Below, piece after piece: positions 8,355 through 15,386 of a stretch of DNA of 42,342 nt. Positions within the stretch are counted from its first letter, which is position 1. Each line of letters starts with the position of its first letter. A model generated the notes under the pieces. The model made no database searches. It had not been told where the DNA came from and saw nothing but the letters and a program-made list of their open reading frames with translations. The stretch is from Vicingaceae bacterium (lineage in GTDB: Bacteria; Bacteroidota; Bacteroidia; Flavobacteriales_E; Vicingaceae). Made by a program: the position numbers and the translations under genes. The DNA is taken from positions 1-42,342 of the forward strand of contig JAOKVV010000012.1 in assembly GCA_028336925.1 (NCBI GenBank), read 5' to 3'.

Positions 8355-9524
8355 TTAATATATAAATTCCCCAAACGGTGAATTGATCGTTAATTTTTTT
8401 CCATTGTGGCTTTCTACCCTTCCCACAATTTGAGCATCTACATTAAACGATTTTGAAATCGCAATAATATCAGCTGCAATACTTTCATCCACATAAATCT
8501 CCATGCGGTGTCCCATATTAAACACCTTATACATTTCACTCCATTCTGTTCCCGATTGCTCTTTAATAAGATTGAACAAAGGCGGTACATCGAATAAGTT
8601 ATCTTTAATTACATGCACATTTTCTACAAAGTGAAGCACTTTAGTTTGCGCTCCACCGCTGCAATGAACCATTCCATCAATTTCACTTTTGAACTGCTCC
8701 AATATTTTCTTAATAATAGGAGCATAAGTTCGGGTTGGAGATAAAACCAATTTACCGACATCTATAGAAACACCTTCTATCTGATCTGTTAAATTATAGG
8801 AACCTGAATAAATCAATTCATCCGGTATTTGTGCATCAAAAGTTTCAGGGTACTTTTTCTTAATAGCACCACCAAATACATCATGGCGAGCACTCGTTAA
8901 TCCATTACTTCCCATTCCACCGTTGTACTCTGTTTCATAAGTTGCTTGCCCAAAAGAAGCTAAACCAACAATTACATTACCAGGCTTTATGTTATGGTTA
9001 GAAATCACATCTACTTTCTTCATTCGGCAAGTAACGGTAGAATCTACAATAATTGTTCTTACCAAATCACCTACATCAGCAGTTTCTCCGCCGGTAGATG
9101 TGATTCCAATTCCTTGAGTTCTCAGATTTTCTAGAACCTCTTCTGTTCCATTTATAATAGCAGAAATAACCTCACCCGGAATTAAGTTTTTATTCCTTCC
9201 GATAGTAGAAGAAAGTAAAATATTATCTACAGCACCTACGCAAAGAAGATCATCTGTATTCATAATTATTGCATCTTGTGCAATTCCTTGCCAAACAGAA
9301 ATATCCCCTGTCTCTTTCCAATAAGCATAAGCTAAAGAGGATTTTGTTCCTGCTCCATCAGCGTGCATTACAATGCAATGATCATCACTTCCTGTTAATG
9401 TATCAGGAACTATCTTACAAAATGCTTGAGGAAACAATCCTTTATCTACATTTTTAATTGCGGTGTGCACATCTTCTTTAGATGCAGAAACACCTCTTTG
9501 GGCGTATCGTTCGTTATTACTCAT
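8355..9524 (-). CDS. purM: Phosphoribosylformylglycinamidine cyclo-ligase (AIR synthase)
   Basis: Closes the imidazole ring of FGAM using ATP, giving AIR, in purine synthesis. Seen: 389 residues from MSNNERYAQRGVS; the start at 9524 is chosen because the frame's 7-residue extension to 9545 (MFFYFIE) runs into a terminator hairpin. Motifs: MHADGAGTKSSLAY (substrate/ATP region), STGGETADVGD, NGLTSARHDVF and FNMGHRMEIYV. It is longer than the roughly 345-residue enterobacterial enzyme, as I expect for Bacteroidota. First gene of the purM-prfA-pyrF-DUF2851-pspC operon, only 16 bases after the hairpin that ends the PorE-like gene. Confidence 0.9.
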   Translation of the reverse strand: MSNNERYAQRGVSASKEDVHTAIKNVDKGLFPQAFCKIVPDTLTGSDDHCIVMHADGAGTKSSLAYAYWKETGDISVWQGIAQDAIIMNTDDLLCVGAVDNILLSSTIGRNKNLIPGEVISAIINGTEEVLENLRTQGIGITSTGGETADVGDLVRTIIVDSTVTCRMKKVDVISNHNIKPGNVIVGLASFGQATYETEYNGGMGSNGLTSARHDVFGGAIKKKYPETFDAQIPDELIYSGSYNLTDQIEGVSIDVGKLVLSPTRTYAPIIKKILEQFKSEIDGMVHCSGGAQTKVLHFVENVHVIKDNLFDVPPLFNLIKEQSGTEWSEMYKVFNMGHRMEIYVDESIAADIIAISKSFNVDAQIVGRVESHNGKKLTINSPFGEFIY

Positions 9525-9540
9525 TTCTATAAAATAAAAA

Positions 9541-9574
9541 AACATCCCCTTCGTAGACTTACGAAAGGGACGTT
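9541..9574 (-). terminator. Intrinsic terminator after the PorE-like gene, next to the purM start
   Basis: A 15-position stem with two mismatches (9541-9555 against 9560-9574) and a GACT loop is followed, in minus-strand direction, by a T-rich run (9535-9542 region). It ends about 16 bases before the purM ATG, so it could terminate upstream transcription, or act as an attenuator for purM. Confidence 0.75.
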
Positions 9575-9596
9575 CAGTATAATAAATTCTATTGCG

Positions 9597-11636
9597 CTAC
9601 TCTTGGCCTTCAGGAGCAGTAGTATCTTCATTTTCAACAGGAGCTTCTCCATTATCAGGAGCTACAACAGGCTCTGTATTCTTAGGAATATAATCAGTGC
9701 TAAGTACTGTAAATTCAGTACGTCTATTTAGTTGGTGAGCAGCTTCTCTTTCTTCCTCGGTAGGCAATTTATTAATTTCTGCATCTGTTACTAACAAGCG
9801 TTCTTTTCCGTAGCCTTTCGCTTCCATTCTGTCTCCTGCAATACCTCTAGAAATAAGATAAGCAACTGCTGATTCCGCTCTTGCTTGAGATAATTTTTTA
9901 TTATATGGACCACTACCTCTTGAATCTGTATGCGAGGATAACTCAATAACAATAGTAGGGTTATCTGCAAGTGTATTGTATAAGAAATTTAAAGAATCTT
10001 TAGCTTGCTCAGTTAAGTCGGCACTATTAAATGCATACAATATATCCGGAAGCTTTATTGCTTTATCCTTTGCAATAGGCTGCAATTCATATAAGTGCGC
10101 AAATCGCTTACTTTCTTCTAATCCAACAGTCGTTTCTTTCCCCTTTGCATTTAAATAACCAGGTTTGCTAACTGCCAACGAATAAGATGTATTCGTATTA
10201 ATGTATGGCTCTCCTGCATTATCAGAAAATTCAAAAGTACCAGCTGCATCTGTTTCCGCTTCAGCGGTAGATCCATCTGTACCTACCAATGTAACTGTTG
10301 CAGCAATTAAAGGCTCCCCAGTTTCAATATCTTTAACTAAACCTTGTAAAACAAACAACAATGGTGGCTCAGAAAATGACCAAATATCATCTTCTCCTTT
10401 GCCTCCTTGGCGGCTAGTAGTAAAGTATCCTTTATTATTATTTCCGTCGAAAATGATTCCAAAATCATTCGAATTAGAATTAATTGGGGCTTTCATATTC
10501 GTAGGATTCCCCCACTTATTCTCTCCCATTATGTCCGTCTTAAATATATCAAGGCCACCCATTCCCGGCAATCCGTTTGATGCATAGTAAAGCGTTCCAT
10601 TATCGTGGATATATGGAAACATTTCATCACCTGAAGTATTTATTTCAGCCCCTAAATTAATCGGCTCTGACCATCCCTTAGATCTAGAAATTAAACGGAC
10701 ATACCATAAATCTTTTCCACCAAAGCCACCTTCTAAGTCTGCTGCAAACACCAAAGTATTATCATCAGCAGAAAGCGCTGGATGACCAATAGTTGTGCTA
10801 TCAGTGCCTACGGGAATCGCCTCTTCTTGACCAAAGCCACTACCCATCTTCTTAGCTTGATATATTTTACACCCGAAGTAGCCTTTTTTATCGACCATGC
10901 ATCTAGTAAAATATATTGTATTTTTTCTTTGATTCATCACTGCAGAACCTTCTTCACTTTCGGTATTAACACCCTCTACAAGAACAGGTTCACTCCACTT
11001 ACCCTTTCGATCTCTGGTAGTAACGTATAAATCTGCAAAACTTTGGCCGGTTACGGCTGAAACTCCTGAACCTGTAGATCCTTCTCGTAAAGAAGTAAAT
11101 ATTATTTCTTCATTTTTTTTATCAGAAAAGGTCGGAGAAAAGTCATACCTTTCAGAGTTAATTAAACTCATCGGTTCTACTATATACTTTGTAGGTTGAT
11201 CGACCCATTTTTGAGCTTCTTCAGCAGAATTGATTCCCTGCTGACCGCGAGGATCTTCAGGCACCTCTGCCATATATTTTTTAAATTGAACAATGGCTTC
11301 ATCATATTTACCATTCAATTTCTTCATCTCACCTAAATGAAGATAGGACATCGGATCATTGTATCGAGCAAGAATTGCCTTATCATACCATACCTCTGCT
11401 TGCTCAGCTTGATCACTCAATCGATAAGATTCTGCAATTTTAAATATGATTTCTGCTTTAACATCTCTACCTTTCTCTTTGGTGTAGGCCTTTTTAAACA
11501 TTTCGATCGCATCAAAATACTTTTGTTCATTGTATAGTACATGATCAGCTTCTTCTAAAAAGTTTTTTTGTGCGCTTACATTCAGGGAAAAAATGCAAGC
11601 TAGGAAAAAAAGACCTGCTAGTTTTTTAAAGTTCAT
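9597..11636 (-). CDS. PorE-like modular envelope protein: TPR, WD40-type propeller, carboxypeptidase-regulatory-like domain, OmpA C-terminal domain
   Basis: Seen: 679 residues. Signal peptide 1-22 (cut near VSAQ; no lipobox cysteine). Residues about 27-145 are TPR-like helices; 160-425 contain propeller blades of PD40 type (YDFSPTFSDKKNEEIIFTS, GHPALSADDNTLVF, DIFKTDIMG, GYFTTSRQGGKGEDDIW); 430-515 is a regulatory-like beta domain (GLVKDIETGEPLIAATVTLV); 530-645 is an OmpA C-terminal domain with HTDSRGS and NRRTEF, the usual peptidoglycan-binding residues; the tail is acidic. Known: this four-module order is that of PorE, a type IX secretion component of Porphyromonas, but paralogues with the same plan are common in Bacteroidota. 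The role as a link between peptidoglycan and outer-membrane partners is inferred. Flanked by its own terminator and by glnN upstream. Confidence 0.85.
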   Translation of the reverse strand: MNFKKLAGLFFLACIFSLNVSAQKNFLEEADHVLYNEQKYFDAIEMFKKAYTKEKGRDVKAEIIFKIAESYRLSDQAEQAEVWYDKAILARYNDPMSYLHLGEMKKLNGKYDEAIVQFKKYMAEVPEDPRGQQGINSAEEAQKWVDQPTKYIVEPMSLINSERYDFSPTFSDKKNEEIIFTSLREGSTGSGVSAVTGQSFADLYVTTRDRKGKWSEPVLVEGVNTESEEGSAVMNQRKNTIYFTRCMVDKKGYFGCKIYQAKKMGSGFGQEEAIPVGTDSTTIGHPALSADDNTLVFAADLEGGFGGKDLWYVRLISRSKGWSEPINLGAEINTSGDEMFPYIHDNGTLYYASNGLPGMGGLDIFKTDIMGENKWGNPTNMKAPINSNSNDFGIIFDGNNNKGYFTTSRQGGKGEDDIWSFSEPPLLFVLQGLVKDIETGEPLIAATVTLVGTDGSTAEAETDAAGTFEFSDNAGEPYINTNTSYSLAVSKPGYLNAKGKETTVGLEESKRFAHLYELQPIAKDKAIKLPDILYAFNSADLTEQAKDSLNFLYNTLADNPTIVIELSSHTDSRGSGPYNKKLSQARAESAVAYLISRGIAGDRMEAKGYGKERLLVTDAEINKLPTEEEREAAHQLNRRTEFTVLSTDYIPKNTEPVVAPDNGEAPVENEDTTAPEGQE

Positions 11637-11670
11637 AAAGGTAAATTAAGATATTAGTATACAGTGGGTG

Positions 11671-11701
11671 CTAAAATAAACAATTCTTTTTAATGTTACA
11701 A
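11671..11701 (-). promoter_or_regulatory. Candidate promoter for the PorE-like gene
   Basis: On the minus strand TTG (11699-11701), 20 bases, then TATTTTAG (11671-11678), one base off the Bacteroidota -7 consensus TAnnTTTG. It lies 35 bases before the start codon and just after the glnN terminator. Confidence 0.35.
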
Positions 11702-11724
11702 CGAATGAAGTAAAGTAAACAAAA

Positions 11725-11752
11725 ACGGTGTACCTCTTTCGCAGCACACCGT
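11725..11752 (-). terminator. Intrinsic terminator of glnN
   Basis: A 7-bp stem core (11725-11731 with 11746-11752, sequence ACGGTGT/ACACCGT) followed in minus direction by five T residues. It starts 10 bases after the glnN stop and separates glnN from the PorE-like gene. Confidence 0.65.
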
Positions 11753-11761
11753 AAACTTTTT

Positions 11762-13954
11762 CTATTTCGTAAATAGCAATTCTCTGTATTTTGGTAATGG
11801 CCACATTTCGTCATCTACCATTAATTCAAGCTTGTCTACACTCTTACGTATCACATCGAAGAATGGCTTAACTTTATCACTGTATTGCTTTGCACGTTCT
11901 TCAGCGGTTTCAAGATTATTAATTCGCTTTCGTTCCACACGCATTAATTCCGCATTTTCGATGATCGTTTGGATGTGATTGGAAATATTAGAGATCATCT
12001 CCAACTGATTTTTTGCTGATTTTTTATACTCAGATTCTCCGAAAATGGCTTTCAATCCTTTTACATTATTAATTAGAATATTTTGGTATCTAATTGCTAC
12101 AGGAATAATATGATTAAGTGCTAGATCACCCATCACTCTTGACTCTATTCGAATCATGGTAGTATAGTTATCTAAAGCAATTTCATGACGTGCTTCTAAT
12201 TCTCTGCCAGTAAGCACTTCTTGACTTTCATAGAGCTCTTCAATGCGCCTCTCTTTTAAAACATCTAATGCGTAAGGTGCAGATGTGATGTTTTTTAATC
12301 CACGCCTCTCTGCTTCTTTAACCCATTCATCACCATACCCATTACCTTCAAACCTAATTTTCTTCGACTCTACTACATATCGGCGTAAGATTTTAAAGAT
12401 GGCATCATCTTTCTTTTCTCCTTCTGCAATTAAAGCATCTACATCTTTCTTGAAGTCTTTCAATTGTTTTGCAACAATTGTATTAATGACTGTCATAGCT
12501 TGAGCACAGTTTGCTGTAGAACCCACCGCTCTAAACTCAAACTTATTCCCTGTGAAGGCGAAAGGAGAAGTCCGGTTTCTATCCGTATTATCTAATAAAA
12601 GTTCCGGAATTTTTCCAATATTTAGCTTTAACTCTGTTTTTTCATCTGCTGAAAGTGCTTTATTTTCACTAACCTTATCTTCTATATGATTTAGAACTTT
12701 GGTTAATTGAGAACCTATAAATACGGAAATAATCGCGGGAGGTGCTTCATTTGCCCCTAATCTATGCTCGTTGCCCGGAGTAGCAATTGAAGATCTAACT
12801 AGGTCAGCATATTCATGAACTGCTTTTATTGTATTAATAAAGAATGTCAAAAAGCGTAAGTTAGACTTAGGCGTATTACCTGGACTCAATAAATTGACTC
12901 CCGTATTGGTACTCAACGACCAGTTATTATGTTTTCCAGATCCATTTACGCCTGCGTATGGTTTTTCATGCAAAAGAACTCTAAAATCGTGCTTCCTAGC
13001 TACACGATCCATAATGTCCATTAATAACTGGTTATGATCGACTGCTAAGTTTGCCTCTTCAAAAATTGGAGCACATTCAAATTGATTAGGAGCAACCTCG
13101 TTATGCCTTGTCTTTACTGGTATACCAAGTTTCATGCACTCTACTTCAAGCTCACGCATAAATGCACTTGCTCTTTCAGGAATAGCACCAAAATAATGAT
13201 CTTCTAATTCTTGCCCCTTTGCAGGAGTATGTCCATAAACTGTTCTACCAGTTGTAACTAAATCAGGTCTTGCATAAAAAAGCGCGCTATCAACTAAAAA
13301 GTATTCTTGCTCCCAACCCAAGGTTGCAATTACCTTATTTACATTTTTATCAAAATATTGATTAACATCTACAGCAGCTTTATCTACCGCATTTAGCGCC
13401 TTAAGAAGTGGCATTTTGTAATCCAAGGACTCACCCGTGTATGAGATAAATATGGTAGGTATACAAAGCGTCTTTCCAATAATAAAAGCAGGAGATGAAG
13501 GATCCCAAGCAGTATACCCTCTTGCTTCAAACGTATTTCGAATTCCACCGTTTGGTAAACTAGAAGCGTCAGGCTCTTGTTGCACTAATTGATTACCATC
13601 AAATCGCTCAACTACATTATTATCACTTAACGGCTCAAAAAATGCGTCGTGCTTTTCTGCAGTTGTGCCAGTTAAAGGCTGAAACCAATGCGTATAGTGA
13701 GTACACCCTTTCTCCATTGCCCAAGATTTCATTGAAGCAGCAACTAAGTCAGTAATTTTTCGCTCAACCCTTGATCCAGTATCAATTGCATTAACTACAG
13801 CTTTAAAAACATCCTTTGGCATGTATTGACTCATTGCACCCGTATCGAATACATGAGAACCATAATAATCAGAAACTTTTGAAGATGGATAATGAACATC
13901 CTTTGGAGAACGAGACATAACTGCCTCTAATGCTTTAAATCTAACTGTTGACAT
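11762..13954 (-). CDS. glnN: Glutamine synthetase type III
   Basis: Makes glutamine from glutamate, ammonia and ATP. Seen: 730 residues, the size of GSIII (about 730) rather than GSI (about 470). The start at 13954 (MSTVRFKALEAVMSR) fits family N termini; ten extra in-frame codons to 13984 are possible. Key blocks: the GSIII N-terminal segment SDYYGSHVFDTGAMSQYM, GWEQEYFLVD and RHNEVAPNQFECAPIFEEAN (metal/glutamate binding), HEKPYAGVNGSGKHNNWSLS (ATP region) and NEHRLGANEAPPAIISVF. It is the usual or additional GS of Bacteroidota. It is monocistronic, with its own promoter and terminator; no nitrogen-regulatory gene is adjacent. Confidence 0.95.
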   Translation of the reverse strand: MSTVRFKALEAVMSRSPKDVHYPSSKVSDYYGSHVFDTGAMSQYMPKDVFKAVVNAIDTGSRVERKITDLVAASMKSWAMEKGCTHYTHWFQPLTGTTAEKHDAFFEPLSDNNVVERFDGNQLVQQEPDASSLPNGGIRNTFEARGYTAWDPSSPAFIIGKTLCIPTIFISYTGESLDYKMPLLKALNAVDKAAVDVNQYFDKNVNKVIATLGWEQEYFLVDSALFYARPDLVTTGRTVYGHTPAKGQELEDHYFGAIPERASAFMRELEVECMKLGIPVKTRHNEVAPNQFECAPIFEEANLAVDHNQLLMDIMDRVARKHDFRVLLHEKPYAGVNGSGKHNNWSLSTNTGVNLLSPGNTPKSNLRFLTFFINTIKAVHEYADLVRSSIATPGNEHRLGANEAPPAIISVFIGSQLTKVLNHIEDKVSENKALSADEKTELKLNIGKIPELLLDNTDRNRTSPFAFTGNKFEFRAVGSTANCAQAMTVINTIVAKQLKDFKKDVDALIAEGEKKDDAIFKILRRYVVESKKIRFEGNGYGDEWVKEAERRGLKNITSAPYALDVLKERRIEELYESQEVLTGRELEARHEIALDNYTTMIRIESRVMGDLALNHIIPVAIRYQNILINNVKGLKAIFGESEYKKSAKNQLEMISNISNHIQTIIENAELMRVERKRINNLETAEERAKQYSDKVKPFFDVIRKSVDKLELMVDDEMWPLPKYRELLFTK

Positions 13955-13981
13955 AACTATTTTTTGAGGTGAATGATTTAG

Positions 13982-14014
13982 CAAAAGTACCTACTAAATC
14001 AATACACCTTTCAA
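13982..14014 (-). promoter_or_regulatory. Candidate glnN promoter (Bacteroidota -33/-7)
   Basis: Minus strand: TTG (14012-14014), 22 bases, then TACTTTTG (13982-13989), an exact TAnnTTTG match, 27 bases before the chosen glnN ATG. Confidence 0.5.
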
Positions 14015-14105
14015 AAAAGTAACTTTTTTATCAACACACCCCCTAAATAAGAGGTCTAAATGAAAAATAATAAGCTTTTTTACTAAATGACCCCCCCAAT
14101 TCTTA

Positions 14106-15047
14106 CTACACTATCAAATAAATTAAATATGCAGCATAAACAAAAAACAGCAAAAGCCCCTTTGCTCTTGTTAGCTTTTTACCAAAATACATCAAAGGAA
14201 ACACTAGAAAGGTAATACCTAAGAGGATGTAGTTGTCTGAATTAATAATACTACTCGACACTGAAATAGGGTGAATTATAGAAGTAATTCCCAAAATAGC
14301 TAATATATTAAAGATGTTAGAGCCGATTAAGTTTCCAATAGAGATATCAGCCTCCTTTCTAAAAGCCGCAACGCATGAAGTAATCAACTCAGGCAAACTA
14401 GTACCAAATGCGACTATGGTCAGGCCTATTATTCTTTCAGATACGTCATAATATCGTGCTATCTCAACAGCCCCCTTCAACATCAAATCAGCGCCTAACA
14501 CTAATCCAACCACTCCTAAACCAACAAGACCAATACCTTTCCATAAAGGAAGATTTTTCTCTTCCTCGTTTACCTCGTCAACTGCAGCTGGCACTGCACT
14601 CCCTTTCCTACTGTTTCTAATTAACCAAACAATAAAACTTATAAGAAATACAATAAATAAAATCCCTTCCCATGCAGAGAGCTCACCATCCATAACTACT
14701 ACCACAAACAGTAATGTAGATAGCATCATCATTGGCCAATCAATCCGAAGTGTTGCTTTAGATACGGTGATCGGAAAAACCAGAGCAGTTATTCCCAAAA
14801 TAAGTGCAATATTAGAGATGTTTGACCCAACAACAGAACCAATTGAAATGTCAGGATGGCCTCCCAAAGCAGCCTTTATACTAACTAACAACTCAGGAGC
14901 AGATGTACCGAAAGATACAATAGTCATCCCGATAACTAAGGTAGAAAGTCTCAACTTGAGAGCAATTGAAACTGCACCCTTTACTAAAAAGTCACCACTA
15001 AAAATTAGTAGAAGAAACCCAACAATAAGAAAAACGTATGACAACAT
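14106..15047 (-). CDS. Calcium/sodium antiporter (CaCA family, YrbG-like)
   Basis: Inner-membrane exchanger expected to move Ca2+ out against Na+ (or K+). Seen: 313 residues in ten or so hydrophobic segments with the two inverted alpha repeats of the family: FGTSAPEL (46-53) with GSVVGSNISN (70-79), and FGTSLPEL (214-221) with GNLIGSNIFN (238-247), which carry the ion-binding acidic residues. A hydrophilic loop with an acidic run (NEEEK, 160-164) separates the halves. Its ATG shares one base with the tatA stop (TAATG), so translation is probably coupled to tatA. Ion specificity is inferred from family only. Confidence 0.9.
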   Translation of the reverse strand: MLSYVFLIVGFLLLIFSGDFLVKGAVSIALKLRLSTLVIGMTIVSFGTSAPELLVSIKAALGGHPDISIGSVVGSNISNIALILGITALVFPITVSKATLRIDWPMMMLSTLLFVVVVMDGELSAWEGILFIVFLISFIVWLIRNSRKGSAVPAAVDEVNEEEKNLPLWKGIGLVGLGVVGLVLGADLMLKGAVEIARYYDVSERIIGLTIVAFGTSLPELITSCVAAFRKEADISIGNLIGSNIFNILAILGITSIIHPISVSSSIINSDNYILLGITFLVFPLMYFGKKLTRAKGLLLFFVYAAYLIYLIV

Positions 15048-15304
15048 TAAGAGTCCTTATTAGATGATCGAGGTTTACTATTTATATCTTTAGTAATGTT
15101 GATTTCATCTTTAACAGCAGTAGAAGTTTTTCTTATTTCCTCCTGAATATCTGAAGTTGCATTTTTTACTTCGCGAATACCCTTCCCTAAGCCACGAGCT
15201 AATTCAGGAATCTTTTTAGAACCAAAAAACATAATAATCACTAAGATAATTACGAACAATTCAGGGGTTCCAATATTAAAAAACAACAATACAGATTGCA
15301 ACAT
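15047..15304 (-). CDS. tatA: Sec-independent translocase subunit TatA/E
   Basis: Forms the size-variable channel component of the twin-arginine pathway in the inner membrane. Seen: 85 residues; a short membrane helix (13-28, ending FFG), then the amphipathic helix SKKIPELARGLGKGIREVK (29-47), which is diagnostic, and a charged tail ending SSNKDS. The conserved Phe-Gly hinge is at 27-28. No tatC is visible here. The gene sits directly behind the secDF terminator and overlaps the antiporter start by one base. TatA versus TatE or a TatB-like role cannot be separated; TatA is the common single form in this phylum. Confidence 0.9.
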   Translation of the reverse strand: MLQSVLLFFNIGTPELFVIILVIIMFFGSKKIPELARGLGKGIREVKNATSDIQEEIRKTSTAVKDEINITKDINSKPRSSNKDS

Positions 15305-15323
15305 CTCAAATAATTTTAAAAAA

Positions 15324-15352
15324 CAAAATTACAAAAAAGCCCCATCCTTCAA
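15324..15352 (-). promoter_or_regulatory. Candidate tatA promoter overlapping the secDF terminator
   Basis: Minus strand: TTG (15350-15352) falls at the secDF terminator loop, then 18 bases, then TAATTTTG (15324-15331), an exact TAnnTTTG match just beyond the terminator T-run. It lies 20 bases before the tatA ATG. Confidence 0.5.
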
Positions 15353-15367
15353 CCGAAGAATGGGGCT
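15338..15367 (-). terminator. Intrinsic terminator of secDF
   Basis: Stem of 8 bp (15338-15345 with 15360-15367, AGCCCCAT/ATGGGGCT), one mismatch, then 4 more pairs around an AACC loop (15351-15354). In minus direction it is followed by TTTTTT. It lies 20 bases after the secDF stop. Confidence 0.85.
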
Positions 15368-15386
15368 ATGTATAGAAAAGTTTTAT

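Noticed and set aside
9525-9545. Longer purM start at 9545
   Set aside because: The extension (MFFYFIE) lies in the T-run and hairpin of the preceding terminator and does not look like a PurM N terminus.
10201-10587. Plus-strand open frame of 128 codons opposite the PorE-like gene
   Set aside because: It lies antisense to clear propeller and regulatory-like domains, and its Ser/Pro-rich product looks like a complement-strand artefact.
14041-14105. Possible terminator after the antiporter gene
   Set aside because: Only a repeated CATTTAG and a T-rich stretch are seen, without a stable stem.
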